Source: Nocardioidaceae bacterium SCSIO 66511 (GTDB lineage Bacteria; Actinomycetota; Actinomycetes; Propionibacteriales; Nocardioidaceae). Taken from it: a stretch of 64,000 bases of DNA. Under the pieces are notes generated by a model. The model did no database searches, was not told the DNA's origin, and saw nothing but the letters and a program-made list of their open reading frames with translations. The stretch is taken from the NCBI GenBank assembly GCA_023100825.1, contig CP095846.1:3906001-3970000 (forward strand), read 5' to 3'. The translations under genes and the position numbers were made by a program. Position 1 is the first letter of the stretch. Each line of letters opens with the position of its first letter. This document shows, piece after piece, positions 17,659-27,044 of the stretch.

Positions 17659-17684
17659 GGAACAGACCGCCGCGGCTCGGCGTT
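17659..17684 (+). promoter_or_regulatory. SigR-type promoter before thioredoxin
   Basis: GGAAC (17659-17663), exactly 18 bases, then GTT (17682-17684). The Streptomyces SigR (disulfide-stress sigma) consensus is GGAAT-N18-GTT, and thioredoxin genes are classic SigR targets. It lies 36 bases before the GTG start. Confidence 0.5.
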
Positions 17685-17719
17685 GACCCTGGTGTACGCG
17701 TTTTGAGAGGAACCCCCAA

Positions 17720-18085
17720 GTGACGACACGAAACCTGACCAACGACGAGTTCGAGTCGACCGTCGAGGCCGACGGCATCGTGCTCGTCGACTTCTGGGCC
17801 GAGTGGTGCGGCCCGTGCCGCCAGTTCGGCCCGATCTTCGAGGCCGCCTCCGAGAAGCACACCGACATCACGTTCACCAAGGTCGACACGGAGGCCGAGC
17901 CGATGCTGTCGGGCGGGCTCGGGATCAGCTCGATTCCCACCCTGATGGCGTTCCGTGACGGCATCTGCCTGTACGCCGAAGCCGGCGCCCTACCCGCACC
18001 CGCACTGGAGCAGCTGATCAACGCCGTACGCGGCGCCGATATGGATGCGATCCGCGCCGAGCTGGCGAGCCAGTCGTCCAGCTGA
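17720..18085 (+). CDS. trxA: Thioredoxin
   Basis: A 121-residue thioredoxin with the WCGPC active site at about residues 30-34 (DFWAEWCGPCRQF), the cis-proline loop SSIPTLMAF and FRDG. It reduces protein disulfides in the cytoplasm. GTG start preceded by GAGAGGAA. It is about 10 residues longer at the C-terminus than E. coli TrxA. No thioredoxin reductase is adjacent; the flavoprotein at 755 is of a different type. A SigR-like promoter suggests oxidative-stress control. Confidence 0.93.
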   Translation: MTTRNLTNDEFESTVEADGIVLVDFWAEWCGPCRQFGPIFEAASEKHTDITFTKVDTEAEPMLSGGLGISSIPTLMAFRDGICLYAEAGALPAPALEQLINAVRGADMDAIRAELASQSSS

Positions 18086-18104
18086 GCGCGCACCTTGCCC
18101 CGGA

Positions 18105-18743
18105 TTACGGCGCGAGGCGCTCGCGATGCCACCCCGAGGGCGACCGGCGGAACCTGATGCGGTCGTGCATCCGGCTCTGTCGGCCCTGCCAGAACTCGAT
18201 CGTCTCGGGGCGTACGACGTAGCCGCCCCAGTACGCCGGGCGCTCGACCTCGTCTGGTGAGGCAGCGTCGGCGGCGGCGTACCGCTCGTCGAGTTCGGCG
18301 CGACCCTCGACCACCCGCGACTGTGGCGATGCGACCGCGCCGAGGCGTGAACCCCGTGGCCTGGAAGCGAAGTATGCGTCGGAGGCATCCGGAGTCGTAC
18401 GTGCGACGACACCCTCGATGCGCACCTGGCGTTCGATCTGGTGCCACAGCATCGTGCATGCCGCGCGCGGGTTGCTCTCCAGCTCATCACCCTTGCGGGA
18501 CTCGTAGTTGGTGAAGAAGCGCGGACCGTCGTCATCGAAGCCCTTCAGCAGCACGATTCGTACGGAAGGCCGCCCGTCGGGCGTGGCTGTAGCGAGCGCC
18601 ATCGCCGTGGGCTCGTGGAGGCCGGCGTCGACAGCATCGGACATCCAGCTGTCGAACAATGCGATCGGGTCGTCGCCCGCGTCGTCCTCGGAGAGGCCGG
18701 AGCGTACGTACTCGTTGCGGATGCGGGATACGTCGATGCTCAC
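18105..18743 (-). CDS. pdxH: Pyridoxamine 5'-phosphate oxidase
   Basis: A 212-residue FMN enzyme that oxidises pyridoxamine/pyridoxine 5'-phosphate to PLP. Conserved segments: IRNEYVRSGLSEDD, MALATATPDGRPSVRIVLLKGFDDDGPRFFTNYESRKGDELE (FMN and substrate binding), SRLGAVASPQS, PAYWGGYVVRPETIEFWQGRQSRMHDR and a C-terminal RL.P end. The GTG at 18743 directly follows GGAGG with very short spacing. Full length. Confidence 0.95.
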   Translation of the reverse strand: MSIDVSRIRNEYVRSGLSEDDAGDDPIALFDSWMSDAVDAGLHEPTAMALATATPDGRPSVRIVLLKGFDDDGPRFFTNYESRKGDELESNPRAACTMLWHQIERQVRIEGVVARTTPDASDAYFASRPRGSRLGAVASPQSRVVEGRAELDERYAAADAASPDEVERPAYWGGYVVRPETIEFWQGRQSRMHDRIRFRRSPSGWHRERLAP

Positions 18744-18832
18744 GCCTCCAACATAGGACGTACGGGCGACCCTGCGGCAGTTCGGGGCGCAATCGCCGTG
18801 CACATCTGCCGCGCATGGGCAGAATATGTGTC

Positions 18833-19933
18833 ATGACTGCTGTCCAAGCTGGACTCGAGGGTGTCATCGCGTTCGAGACCGAGATCGCCGAGCCAGACAA
18901 GGAAGGCTCCGCATTGCGCTACCGCGGGGTCGACATCGAGGACATCGCCGGTCGGGTGCCCTTCGAGAAGGTGTGGGGTCTGCTCGTCGACGGCGAGTAC
19001 GAACCCGGGCTTCCGCCCGCGCAGCCGTTTCCGATCCCGGTGCACTCCGGCGATATCCGCGTCGACGTGCAGAGCGCGATCGCCATGATCGCGCCCGCAT
19101 GGGGTTTGCACCAGCTGTACGACATCGACGCCAGCCAGGCCCGCGACGACCTTGCCCGCACAGCGGTGATGGTCCTCTCGTACGTCGCGCAGGCGGCGCG
19201 CGGAATCGGGGCGCCGATGGTGCCAGAGTCCGAGGTGGACAAGGCCCAGACGATCACCGAACGGTTCATGGTGCGTTGGCGCGGCGAGCTCAACCCCGAC
19301 CATGTGAAGGCGGTCGACGCGTACTGGGCATCGGCGGCCGAGCACGGTATGAACGCATCGACGTTCACGGCACGGGTCGTCGCCTCGACCGGTGCCGATG
19401 TCGCCGCAGCGATGTCCGCGGCGGTCGGCGCGATGTCCGGTCCGCTGCACGGCGGCGCACCGTCGCGCGTGCTGAGCATGCTGGAAGAGGTCGAACGCAC
19501 CGGCGACGCGCGTACGTACGTGAAAGGCATCCTCGACCGCGGCGACCGGCTGATGGGGTTCGGGCATCGCGTCTACCGCGCTGAGGACCCGCGGGCGAGG
19601 GTGCTGCGACGTACCGCACGCGAGCTCGATGCTCCGAGGTACGAGGTCGCCGAGGCACTCGAGCAGGCCGCGCTCGCCGAACTGCGTGAACGCCGCCCCG
19701 ACCGGGTGCTCGAGACCAACGTGGAGTTCTGGGCGGCGATCATCCTCGACTTCGCGCAGATCCCGCCGCATATGTTCACATCGATGTTCACCTGCGCGCG
19801 TACGGCCGGTTGGAGCGCACACATCCTGGAGCAGAAGCGGACGGGCAGACTCATCCGCCCGTCCGCCGCGTACGTCGGCCCCGATCCCCGCCCCGCCGAC
19901 AGCGTCAACGGCTGGAACCCCGCCTGGGGGTGA
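18833..19933 (+). CDS. Citrate synthase (actinobacterial citrate synthase 2 type)
   Basis: A 366-residue citrate/2-methylcitrate synthase condensing acetyl-CoA with oxaloacetate. Motifs: LRYRGVDIEDIAG, the active-site GPLHGGAPSRVL (His), MGFGHRVYRAEDPRA (His) and ETNVEFWAAIILDFAQIP (catalytic Asp region). Short form typical of Gram-positives, lacking the N-terminal extension of E. coli GltA. ATG at 18833 chosen. Divergent from pdxH across about 90 bases. Confidence 0.93.
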   Translation: MTAVQAGLEGVIAFETEIAEPDKEGSALRYRGVDIEDIAGRVPFEKVWGLLVDGEYEPGLPPAQPFPIPVHSGDIRVDVQSAIAMIAPAWGLHQLYDIDASQARDDLARTAVMVLSYVAQAARGIGAPMVPESEVDKAQTITERFMVRWRGELNPDHVKAVDAYWASAAEHGMNASTFTARVVASTGADVAAAMSAAVGAMSGPLHGGAPSRVLSMLEEVERTGDARTYVKGILDRGDRLMGFGHRVYRAEDPRARVLRRTARELDAPRYEVAEALEQAALAELRERRPDRVLETNVEFWAAIILDFAQIPPHMFTSMFTCARTAGWSAHILEQKRTGRLIRPSAAYVGPDPRPADSVNGWNPAWG

Positions 19934-19952
19934 GCACCCGACGGGCGTTCGC

Positions 19953-21128
19953 CTACTCCGGGTCGAGCCGCGCGACGACGATCTTGCCGCCCGGCTTGAT
20001 CAGGTGCGGTGAGTCGGTCTTCCAGACGACATAGTTGCCGTGTCCGTTCGGTGGCAGGTAGACGCCACGTTCATCGAGCTCGGAGAGGGACTCCGAGTCC
20101 AGGTCGTACCAGTAGACCGCGTTGCCGATCTCGAACTGGATGTACTTCTCGGTGAGCAACAGGTCCTTCACGGCTCTGCGCGCCTCGAAGACGGCCCGCG
20201 CATCGCCTGTCTCGGTCTTGAGCATGACGACATGTTTGCCGCGTTGCTTCTGCGTCCACGCGGTGCCGTTCGTCGAATGTGCAACATCTTCAATCCGCCC
20301 TTCGGCGATGACCTCAGACTTGCCAGGCCGATTCGCATAGTGCATGACTATCTGCGCAGACTTCTCATCGGTCGTTGGCACGGTGACGATTGTCTTTCCC
20401 GCGGCAATCGGGTGCTCCTCGCGGCGAAAGTCTTCGCGCAGTTCGCCACGTCCGTCGAGCGCGGCCGAGTACACCGATGTCGCGGCCGTTCCACCACTTT
20501 GGTCGCTACTCGCGCCGGTGAGATACACCCTGCCGGCCACGATCGACGGGTAGGAGAAGTCGCTAGTCATCGGCGCGTTGCCGTTGGGGAACGTCGGCGC
20601 GTCCGCAAGCTTTCGTACGGTGTCGTTCTTGCGGTCGTACGAATAGAGCGTCCATGGGTTCGACGCCATACTCGTACTGGGCGTCGTGATCCACGTAACC
20701 CAGCGACGAGTAGTCGCCGCCGCTGTCACTTGTACGCCCTCGCTCTGCGCTCGCGTCGACAGATAGTTCACCTGACCGGATCGTGGATGTACGAGGGCAA
20801 GGTCATTCCGAACGAGTCGCAACGGGTTCTGCGGATCGCGCCGCTTTATCCCGGCCACTATCAGACCATCGGGCGTCAGAGAATACGGCAACATTTCCGT
20901 GCTCTCGGCTACTTTTGCTCTTTTCCTGCCAACGACCTGCAAAACAGAGTCAGGGGCGCGAGAGAGTTCGGCGTCACTCAGGTGAAGCAAACCCGGCCCT
21001 TGTACGGATGGATCGGACGATGACTCCCTCGGCTCCGCGGTCTCCTCGGCGGATTCCGAGGTGCACGCACTGATGGTGAGCACCAGCAGGATCGCACTGG
21101 CGCTCACCATCCGTCGAGCAGGCTTCAC
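19953..21128 (-). CDS. Exported lipoprotein, predicted beta-propeller
   Basis: A 391-residue lipoprotein: signal ILLVLTISAC (lipobox ISAC) followed by an acidic Ser/Glu linker. The mature part has repeated YWYDLDSESLSELDE-like and YSYDRKNDTVRKLAD segments, reminiscent of TolB/propeller blades. GTG start. Overlaps the stop of the upstream C39-like peptidase remnant by 4 bases, so they were one operon. GC content is a little lower than the surroundings. Confidence 0.7.
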   Translation of the reverse strand: MKPARRMVSASAILLVLTISACTSESAEETAEPRESSSDPSVQGPGLLHLSDAELSRAPDSVLQVVGRKRAKVAESTEMLPYSLTPDGLIVAGIKRRDPQNPLRLVRNDLALVHPRSGQVNYLSTRAQSEGVQVTAAATTRRWVTWITTPSTSMASNPWTLYSYDRKNDTVRKLADAPTFPNGNAPMTSDFSYPSIVAGRVYLTGASSDQSGGTAATSVYSAALDGRGELREDFRREEHPIAAGKTIVTVPTTDEKSAQIVMHYANRPGKSEVIAEGRIEDVAHSTNGTAWTQKQRGKHVVMLKTETGDARAVFEARRAVKDLLLTEKYIQFEIGNAVYWYDLDSESLSELDERGVYLPPNGHGNYVVWKTDSPHLIKPGGKIVVARLDPE

Positions 21129-22019
21129 GCCGCTATTCCGTGTGATTGTAGGAATTTCCGAGTGAATCGCTTAGTGCGTCGTTCGAACCGCTTGTTCGCC
21201 TCTGAGTACGCCGGTAGAGCGTCGCTGTCGGCCGCTGGGTCGAGAGAATTGATCTTTCGCAGGTTCTTGTCGTAGCCGCGCACGACGAGCCAATGACCGA
21301 TATCGGCGCCTTCCGGGTGTCCGTTGTAATGGTCACGCGTCGCGAGTTCGAGTGTGGATGCGGCGAACGGGTGGCCATGATCGATGCTGTAACGCATTGC
21401 CTTCCGTACCCGCCTCGGGCTTGGGCTCTTGTGCTGCTGGTAGTACCCGCGGCTCCGGCCCTTCATCCAGCGGTTGAGGCCACGCTTGAAGTTCTTGCTA
21501 GCCCACGGGGTGACATGATGAACGTAGGTCCGCATGTGTGCGCGACCGCCCATCGTCTTCTCTCTCAGTCGAGCGTGATTGTAGCGACTGCGTTTCGGCC
21601 CGTCGTAGCGCGCGATCATCAGGCCAGTGGTGTTGCCACACGTGAAGGAGCGATTCTGAGAGTTGTGCCGAACCGGGAGCAGATTCTTGGTGCTCGGACA
21701 CTCCTGCGGCGGATGGCACCCGGGTGCGCGCGACGCCTCGGTGCGGCCGTCCAACCGGACGTCGAGTGCTCGCTCCGTCTGTTGCTCCACGTTTCGATAC
21801 TCCCGCTGTGACATGTCGCCCGCAAGATACGCTGAGTACGCGTTCCACAGTCGTTGCTTGGAGCCTACGTCTGCCTTCTCCCTGCGGCGTCAGGTGCATC
21901 TTCTTCCCGACGATGAAACCACCGCCTGTCGAGTTTCCCACAGGTCCGTCGTCGGCTGAGGCTGCTCCGCCCAGAGCAACCGACGCGATTAGCCAATGAC
22001 GAAACTGCGGTTGTCGCAG
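21125..22019 (-). pseudogene. C39-like secreted peptidase, frameshifted
   Basis: The intact 3' part (ATG 21814 to 21125, 229 codons) carries RSFTCGNTTGLMIARYDG (candidate catalytic Cys), IGHWLVVRGYD (His) and NSLDP (Asp), the C39/papain-like arrangement. The reading frame continues upstream of this ATG as coding-like sequence RLWNAYSAYLAGD with no start. The preceding part lies one frame away: WLIASVALGGAASADDG (signal peptide with ASA cleavage) to GGGFIVGKKMHLTPQ. Removing one G from the GGG run (complement of 21880-21882) joins them as LTPQEKADVGSKQ. The first codon is also not a normal start (CTG at 22019). Either a decayed gene or a sequencing error. Confidence 0.7.
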
Positions 22020-22353
22020 CTAGACGTAATGCGAGCCGTCTCCCCGTCGGTACATCTGATGAGCGAAGACCCCCTACTCCGCGCGCGCGTCCGTGCCGTA
22101 TGCATGTGTGCATGAGTCCGCCGTGTCGTGGACGATCAGGCCGCTGCGTTGCCTTCAGCGCCGGTACGTTCCTGGCCCTGGTTGGCGTTGCCCGCTGCCT
22201 TGTCTGTCACGCTCTATACGAGTTGAGACCGCCGCTGCGTTGCCCGCTGTCGTGTAGATTTTCAGCCTCGCTGGTGACCGGCGATGCGTCGGCGGGCGCT
22301 GGAGGTGTACTAGGCGTCAGCCGCTACGTAGGAGCGGCCGACTGCAGACTTGC
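22020..22353. other. Gene-free stretch
   Basis: I see no convincing gene, RNA or promoter here. Short direct repeats occur: GCCGCTGCGTTGCC at 22140-22153 and 22231-22244, and GCGTTGCCCGCTG at 22185-22197 and 22237-22249. It probably holds the promoter of the peptidase/lipoprotein pair and the end of the sigma-factor operon. Confidence 0.4.
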
Positions 22354-23340
22354 TCAGCCGTCGTCGGCGCGGGTGTAGTACGCGACGAATACAGTGCCCG
22401 ATTCGACGTCCCGCCGGTTGACACCGACTCGGTGCCGTTCGGCGTCGGGCAGGACCTCCGCCCAGGCCCATTCTGGGTTCGGCAGTACGTCCAACTCCCC
22501 GTCGAGCGTCACGTCGACGCCCCCGAGGACGGCGGTGTTTCTGCCGTACACAATGAGAGCCGGAGACTCGACTGCGGGTATATCGATCGCGGCCCCGGAC
22601 CTGCCGCCCACTGGGTCGAGCGCCTGGTCGGCGAGTACGTACGTCACTCCTTGTACGGTGCGCTCCCGCGGCAGCGCGACGCCATGATCCACAACTCGTT
22701 CGCCGGTCATGTCATATACGCCGATACCGAGCCGCCCGTCGAACGGATTCTTCGCGGCGCCATCCTCCTCGACCCGATACTCGATCGTCACGGGTTCGCC
22801 CGCCACGACGCCGTGCCGACGCCAGTACCGACGGACATCGTCGACAGTCGCGACGCCTCCGACGCTGCCCGGGCCGAGCGCCTTGACGCGTTGGATTGCG
22901 TCGCCCTGTTTGCAGCCGGGGTCGATGCTCGACCCATTGACCTTTCCGACGCGGAACCAATCTGATGCCGAGGCGCCCGCACATTCGAAATCGACTAGAA
23001 AGTCCGTATCGTCCGGTGTGAACGTCAACCTCACCGATCGATCACCCTCGTCGCCGACCATCGAGTCCAGATTGGTGTCGCCGTTGACCGTGGCCGGGAA
23101 CCGCTCGGATCCTCCTGGCCGTTCGGCAGGCATCGGAGCGCTGGTGGTATCGCTGAGAATCGCGAATCCCGACAACGTGATGACGACGATGAGGGCGGCG
23201 ACAGCGGCCGCGGCGCCGGTGACGCGGCGCCGACGCTGCTGGGAGACCTTCGTACGAATCTGGGAGATGCGCTCGGGCACCGGTTCGTCGGCGTCGTCCG
23301 CACGTTCTCGGAACATGGCGCGCAGGTCGTTCTCGATCAT
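22354..23340 (-). CDS. Membrane-anchored partner of the sigma factor (putative anti-sigma)
   Basis: A 328-residue protein with a 50-residue cytoplasmic start (ENDLRAMFRERADDADEPVP), an Arg-rich stop QQRRRRVTGAAAAVAALIVVITLSG forming one transmembrane helix, and an extracytoplasmic domain of about 250 residues with no recognised family. There is no HxxxCxxC zinc motif, so it is not a ZAS anti-sigma. Coupling by ATGA overlap to the SigE-family gene argues for a regulatory partnership. Confidence 0.65.
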   Translation of the reverse strand: MIENDLRAMFRERADDADEPVPERISQIRTKVSQQRRRRVTGAAAAVAALIVVITLSGFAILSDTTSAPMPAERPGGSERFPATVNGDTNLDSMVGDEGDRSVRLTFTPDDTDFLVDFECAGASASDWFRVGKVNGSSIDPGCKQGDAIQRVKALGPGSVGGVATVDDVRRYWRRHGVVAGEPVTIEYRVEEDGAAKNPFDGRLGIGVYDMTGERVVDHGVALPRERTVQGVTYVLADQALDPVGGRSGAAIDIPAVESPALIVYGRNTAVLGGVDVTLDGELDVLPNPEWAWAEVLPDAERHRVGVNRRDVESGTVFVAYYTRADDG

Positions 23341-23885
23341 CGAGACCGCGCCCCCTCTCCCGGATCCGCGGGTACGTACGCGTCGCCCAACCCCGGGTCA
23401 GTCCGAAGTCGAGCGAGCGCCTTGCTCGTCTGGCTCTTCACGGTACCCACCGAGCAGCCCATAGTTTCCGCAATCTGCGCTTCGCTCAAGTCCTCGTAGA
23501 AGCGTAGAACGAGCGTCGCACGTTGTCGCACCGGCAGCCGGCCGACCGCTTCCCAGAGATCGTTCTTCGGGCCCACCGCGTCGGTCGGATCTCCGCTACT
23601 TCGCTCGGGAAGCACCTCGGTGGGCCGCTCCCCGTTCGAGCGACGCCGTCGCCAGCTCAGGTGTTCGTTGACCAGCATCTTGTGGACGTACGCGACCGGA
23701 CTCTCGTTGATGCGTTTCCATTTGCGCCAGGCCTTCGCTAGTACCGTCTGAACGAGGTCCTCGGCCAGATGCGTGTCCCGAGTCAGCAGATACGCGGTGC
23801 GACGAAGAGCGCCCGCTCGTGCGGCGACGAAGTCCTCGAACGGGATCGGTGCCTGCGTGCCGCCGCATTCAGCATCCGCACTCAA
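23337..23885 (-). CDS. SigE-family ECF sigma factor
   Basis: A 182-residue extracytoplasmic-function sigma factor of the TIGR02983 (SigE) group. Region 2: FEDFVAARAGALRRTAYLLTRDTHLAEDLVQTVLAKAWRKW; region 4: LPVRQRATLVLRFYEDLSEAQIAETMGCSVGTVKSQTSKAL. The TTG at 23885 follows GGGGAG at good spacing and is preferred; the in-frame upstream extension is not sigma-like. It should direct RNA polymerase to a small regulon under control of the co-translated membrane protein. Confidence 0.88.
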   Translation of the reverse strand: MSADAECGGTQAPIPFEDFVAARAGALRRTAYLLTRDTHLAEDLVQTVLAKAWRKWKRINESPVAYVHKMLVNEHLSWRRRRSNGERPTEVLPERSSGDPTDAVGPKNDLWEAVGRLPVRQRATLVLRFYEDLSEAQIAETMGCSVGTVKSQTSKALARLRTDPGLGDAYVPADPGEGARSR

Positions 23886-24015
23886 GTTCGCTGCTCCCCC
23901 ATCTGCAGTGCGGCACTCGCCAACCACCTTGGCCAGCCTTGGCCCGTGGTGACCATATCGAATCGGCACCGTACGTGCATGTGGCCAGCCCTGCGCCCGA
24001 TGGGTTGCCGGCAAA

Positions 24016-24054
24016 CAAAAAGTGGCCACCGAACCTCACGGTTCGATGGCCACT
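24016..24054 (-). terminator. Rho-independent terminator
   Basis: On the minus strand AGTGGCCATCGAACC pairs with GGTTCGGTGGCCACT and is followed by TTTTTGTTTG. It is the only hairpin in the window with a proper U-run, located 18 bases after the stop of the cationic exported protein gene. Confidence 0.9.
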
Positions 24055-24071
24055 CTGAGAGGGACCTCACA

Positions 24072-24584
24072 TCAGCGGCAGGTGCCCTTCTGAGCCTTGA
24101 TCCTCTTCTTGATCGTCAGGAACTTCTTCTTCGAGCTCTTCGGCAGCTTCACCGTGGTCTGCCCGACCACTCGGTACGTACGGACCTCGCGAGGGCAGAA
24201 CGTACGGACAACCGACTTGTTCCTCGCGGCCTTCTTACTCGAGGTCTTCTTGTACTTGTTCGAAGCCTTCGTCTGGATCAGGCGCACCGAGTTCCAGATC
24301 TTCGGGACCTTCTGGTTACAAGTGGTCTTCGAGATGCTCTTGATCCGCTTGCCGCCCTTGCCCACCTTCGGCAGGAACTTCAGCGTGAGCCCACACTTGA
24401 CCTTCTTGCGGGGCGACTTGGCGGCCGCGGCGACTGTGTCCGTCGTGGTGGCCGACTTGCTCGACGTGGTGACGCTCTGGCCGTCGGTCGCGCCGGTGGC
24501 GTTGGCCGGGCCGGCGACGATCGCACCGGCCGAGAGCACCGCGGCGGCGACGGTCAGTCCCTGTACGCGCTTCGTTGCTGTCAT
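24072..24584 (-). CDS. Small exported cationic protein
   Basis: A 170-residue protein with a signal peptide (VQGLTVAAAVLSAGAIVAGPANA) and a mature region very rich in lysine (KSPRKKVKCG, KKTSSKKAARNK, KSSKKKFLTIKKRIKAQKGTC) and four cysteines that may pair. No family recognised. It might bind wall polymers or nucleic acid, but this is only inference from charge. Its own terminator indicates a monocistronic gene. Confidence 0.75.
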   Translation of the reverse strand: MTATKRVQGLTVAAAVLSAGAIVAGPANATGATDGQSVTTSSKSATTTDTVAAAAKSPRKKVKCGLTLKFLPKVGKGGKRIKSISKTTCNQKVPKIWNSVRLIQTKASNKYKKTSSKKAARNKSVVRTFCPREVRTYRVVGQTTVKLPKSSKKKFLTIKKRIKAQKGTCR

Positions 24585-24615
24585 AGTTGTTTTCCCACTC
24601 CCCGAGCTCTGGTGA

Positions 24616-25866
<1,251 letters not shown>

Positions 25867-25917
25867 GCCGCACGTATATGCCCCATTTTCGGCGAAATCG
25901 GGGCTGAAACGTGCGGC
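25867..25917. terminator. Hairpin between convergent serC and propeller gene
   Basis: GCCGCACGT (25867-25875) pairs with ACGTGCGGC (25909-25917), with additional inner pairing of GCCCC..TTTCG with CGAAAT.GGGG. It starts at the serC stop and ends 15 bases before the opposing stop. Confidence 0.6.
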
Positions 25918-25931
25918 CCAGCGGGGTGGTG

Positions 25932-26930
25932 TTACTGGCGGCGCCCGCTCCGGCGGGCTGCGATCACGATCCAGACGACGAGTACGAGGAGCAGAATCCC
26001 CAACCCGATAAGGATCTTGATGCCGAGGTCGAGCATCGACTCATCGTCGGCCGTACGCTCCGAAGCGCCGCTCTCGGACGACTTCGAGCCCGACTTCGGC
26101 TTCGCTTCGGGTGGCGGGGGCAGATCGACCCGCAGAATCGGTGACGGGAGACCCTCGGTTCCGATCAGGAACGACTTACCGTCGGGTTCGACCGCGAGAG
26201 ACTCTCCTTGCCGCTGCGCGGGCAGCCCCGTCGACCAGGTCTCCTTCCAGGTCTTCGCGTCGTACGCGACCGCGTTGCCGTACGTACGCAGCACCACCCG
26301 CTCGCCGTTCGGCGTGAATTCGCCGTCGGTGACGATCCCTGGCGCACGCACTCCGCGGACCGGGCGGAGTACGTTCGGGCGGCCAGTACGCAAGCGCCTC
26401 GGCGCGCGGTACACCTGCCCGGAAACGAGTCCCTTGGACACGATCAGGATGCGCCGCGACTTCGGTGCGACCAGCACAGCCTCGGCATCCTGCGCGCCAC
26501 CTCGATAGCGCAGCGGGTAACGCTCCGGCGTGACCGTTGAGTCGCCTCGGCCGGGTTCGGGCAACGCATACAACGCGATGTCGGTACGCACACCTGAGTT
26601 GTCGCCGATGTCGGCTACCCACAGAGTGCCGTCCGAACCCATGCCGAGCGCCTCTGTGTCGGCGAGGTCGTAACCGGACAACGTCGTCACGCCGACGACC
26701 TCGCCGCTGCCTCGATCGATCGCGTACACAGCGGCCGTGTTGTCGGAATCGTTGATCGTGTAGAGCAGCGACGGGTCGTCCACGCTGATGGCGAGACCGC
26801 TCGACTCCGCAATGCGCTCGTCGGTGATGGTCGTGACCCGCTCGGTGTCACCGCGGTCGCCAACAGCGTGAGCGGGAGCGACCGTCGCAATCAGTCCCGC
26901 AGCGATCGCGACGAGGGCCAGGCGTCTCAT
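25932..26930 (-). CDS. Exported protein with C-terminal membrane anchor, propeller-like
   Basis: A 332-residue type I membrane protein: signal peptide ALVAIAAGLIATVAPAHA, an ectodomain with NHL/propeller-like blades (SGLAISVDDPSLLYTINDSDN, TLWVADIGDNSGVR, GESLAVEPDGKSFLIGTEG), an acidic/Pro linker (about 275-300), a helix IKILIGLGILLLVLVVWIVIA and a basic tail RRSGRRQ. Function unknown; such ectodomains bind proteins or glycans. ATG overlaps the stop of a 29-residue membrane peptide gene. Confidence 0.72.
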   Translation of the reverse strand: MRRLALVAIAAGLIATVAPAHAVGDRGDTERVTTITDERIAESSGLAISVDDPSLLYTINDSDNTAAVYAIDRGSGEVVGVTTLSGYDLADTEALGMGSDGTLWVADIGDNSGVRTDIALYALPEPGRGDSTVTPERYPLRYRGGAQDAEAVLVAPKSRRILIVSKGLVSGQVYRAPRRLRTGRPNVLRPVRGVRAPGIVTDGEFTPNGERVVLRTYGNAVAYDAKTWKETWSTGLPAQRQGESLAVEPDGKSFLIGTEGLPSPILRVDLPPPPEAKPKSGSKSSESGASERTADDESMLDLGIKILIGLGILLLVLVVWIVIAARRSGRRQ

Positions 26931-27016
26931 CGGCTGACCACGGAGGCCACCAACACCACGATCAGCAGGAGGACGAGCAACCCCGGGATCAGGAGTCGGC
27001 GGTAGCGCGGATGCAC
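26927..27016 (-). CDS. 29-residue single-helix membrane protein
   Basis: GTG at 27016 to TGA at 26927-26929, overlapping the ATG of the propeller gene as ATGA. The peptide is a basic start VHPRYRRLL followed by one hydrophobic helix (IPGLLVLLLIVVLVASVV) and SR. Such layout, plus the overlap, supports a real small gene translationally coupled to the next one. No clear Shine-Dalgarno; a leaderless or reinitiation mechanism would be needed. Confidence 0.5.
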   Translation of the reverse strand: MHPRYRRLLIPGLLVLLLIVVLVASVVSR

Positions 27017-27044
27017 GAGGACAACGGTAGCCGCGGGCCGACGC

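Noticed and set aside
22100-22378. 92-codon plus-strand ORF
   Set aside because: Overlaps the sigma-partner gene end, has odd composition and no ribosome site.
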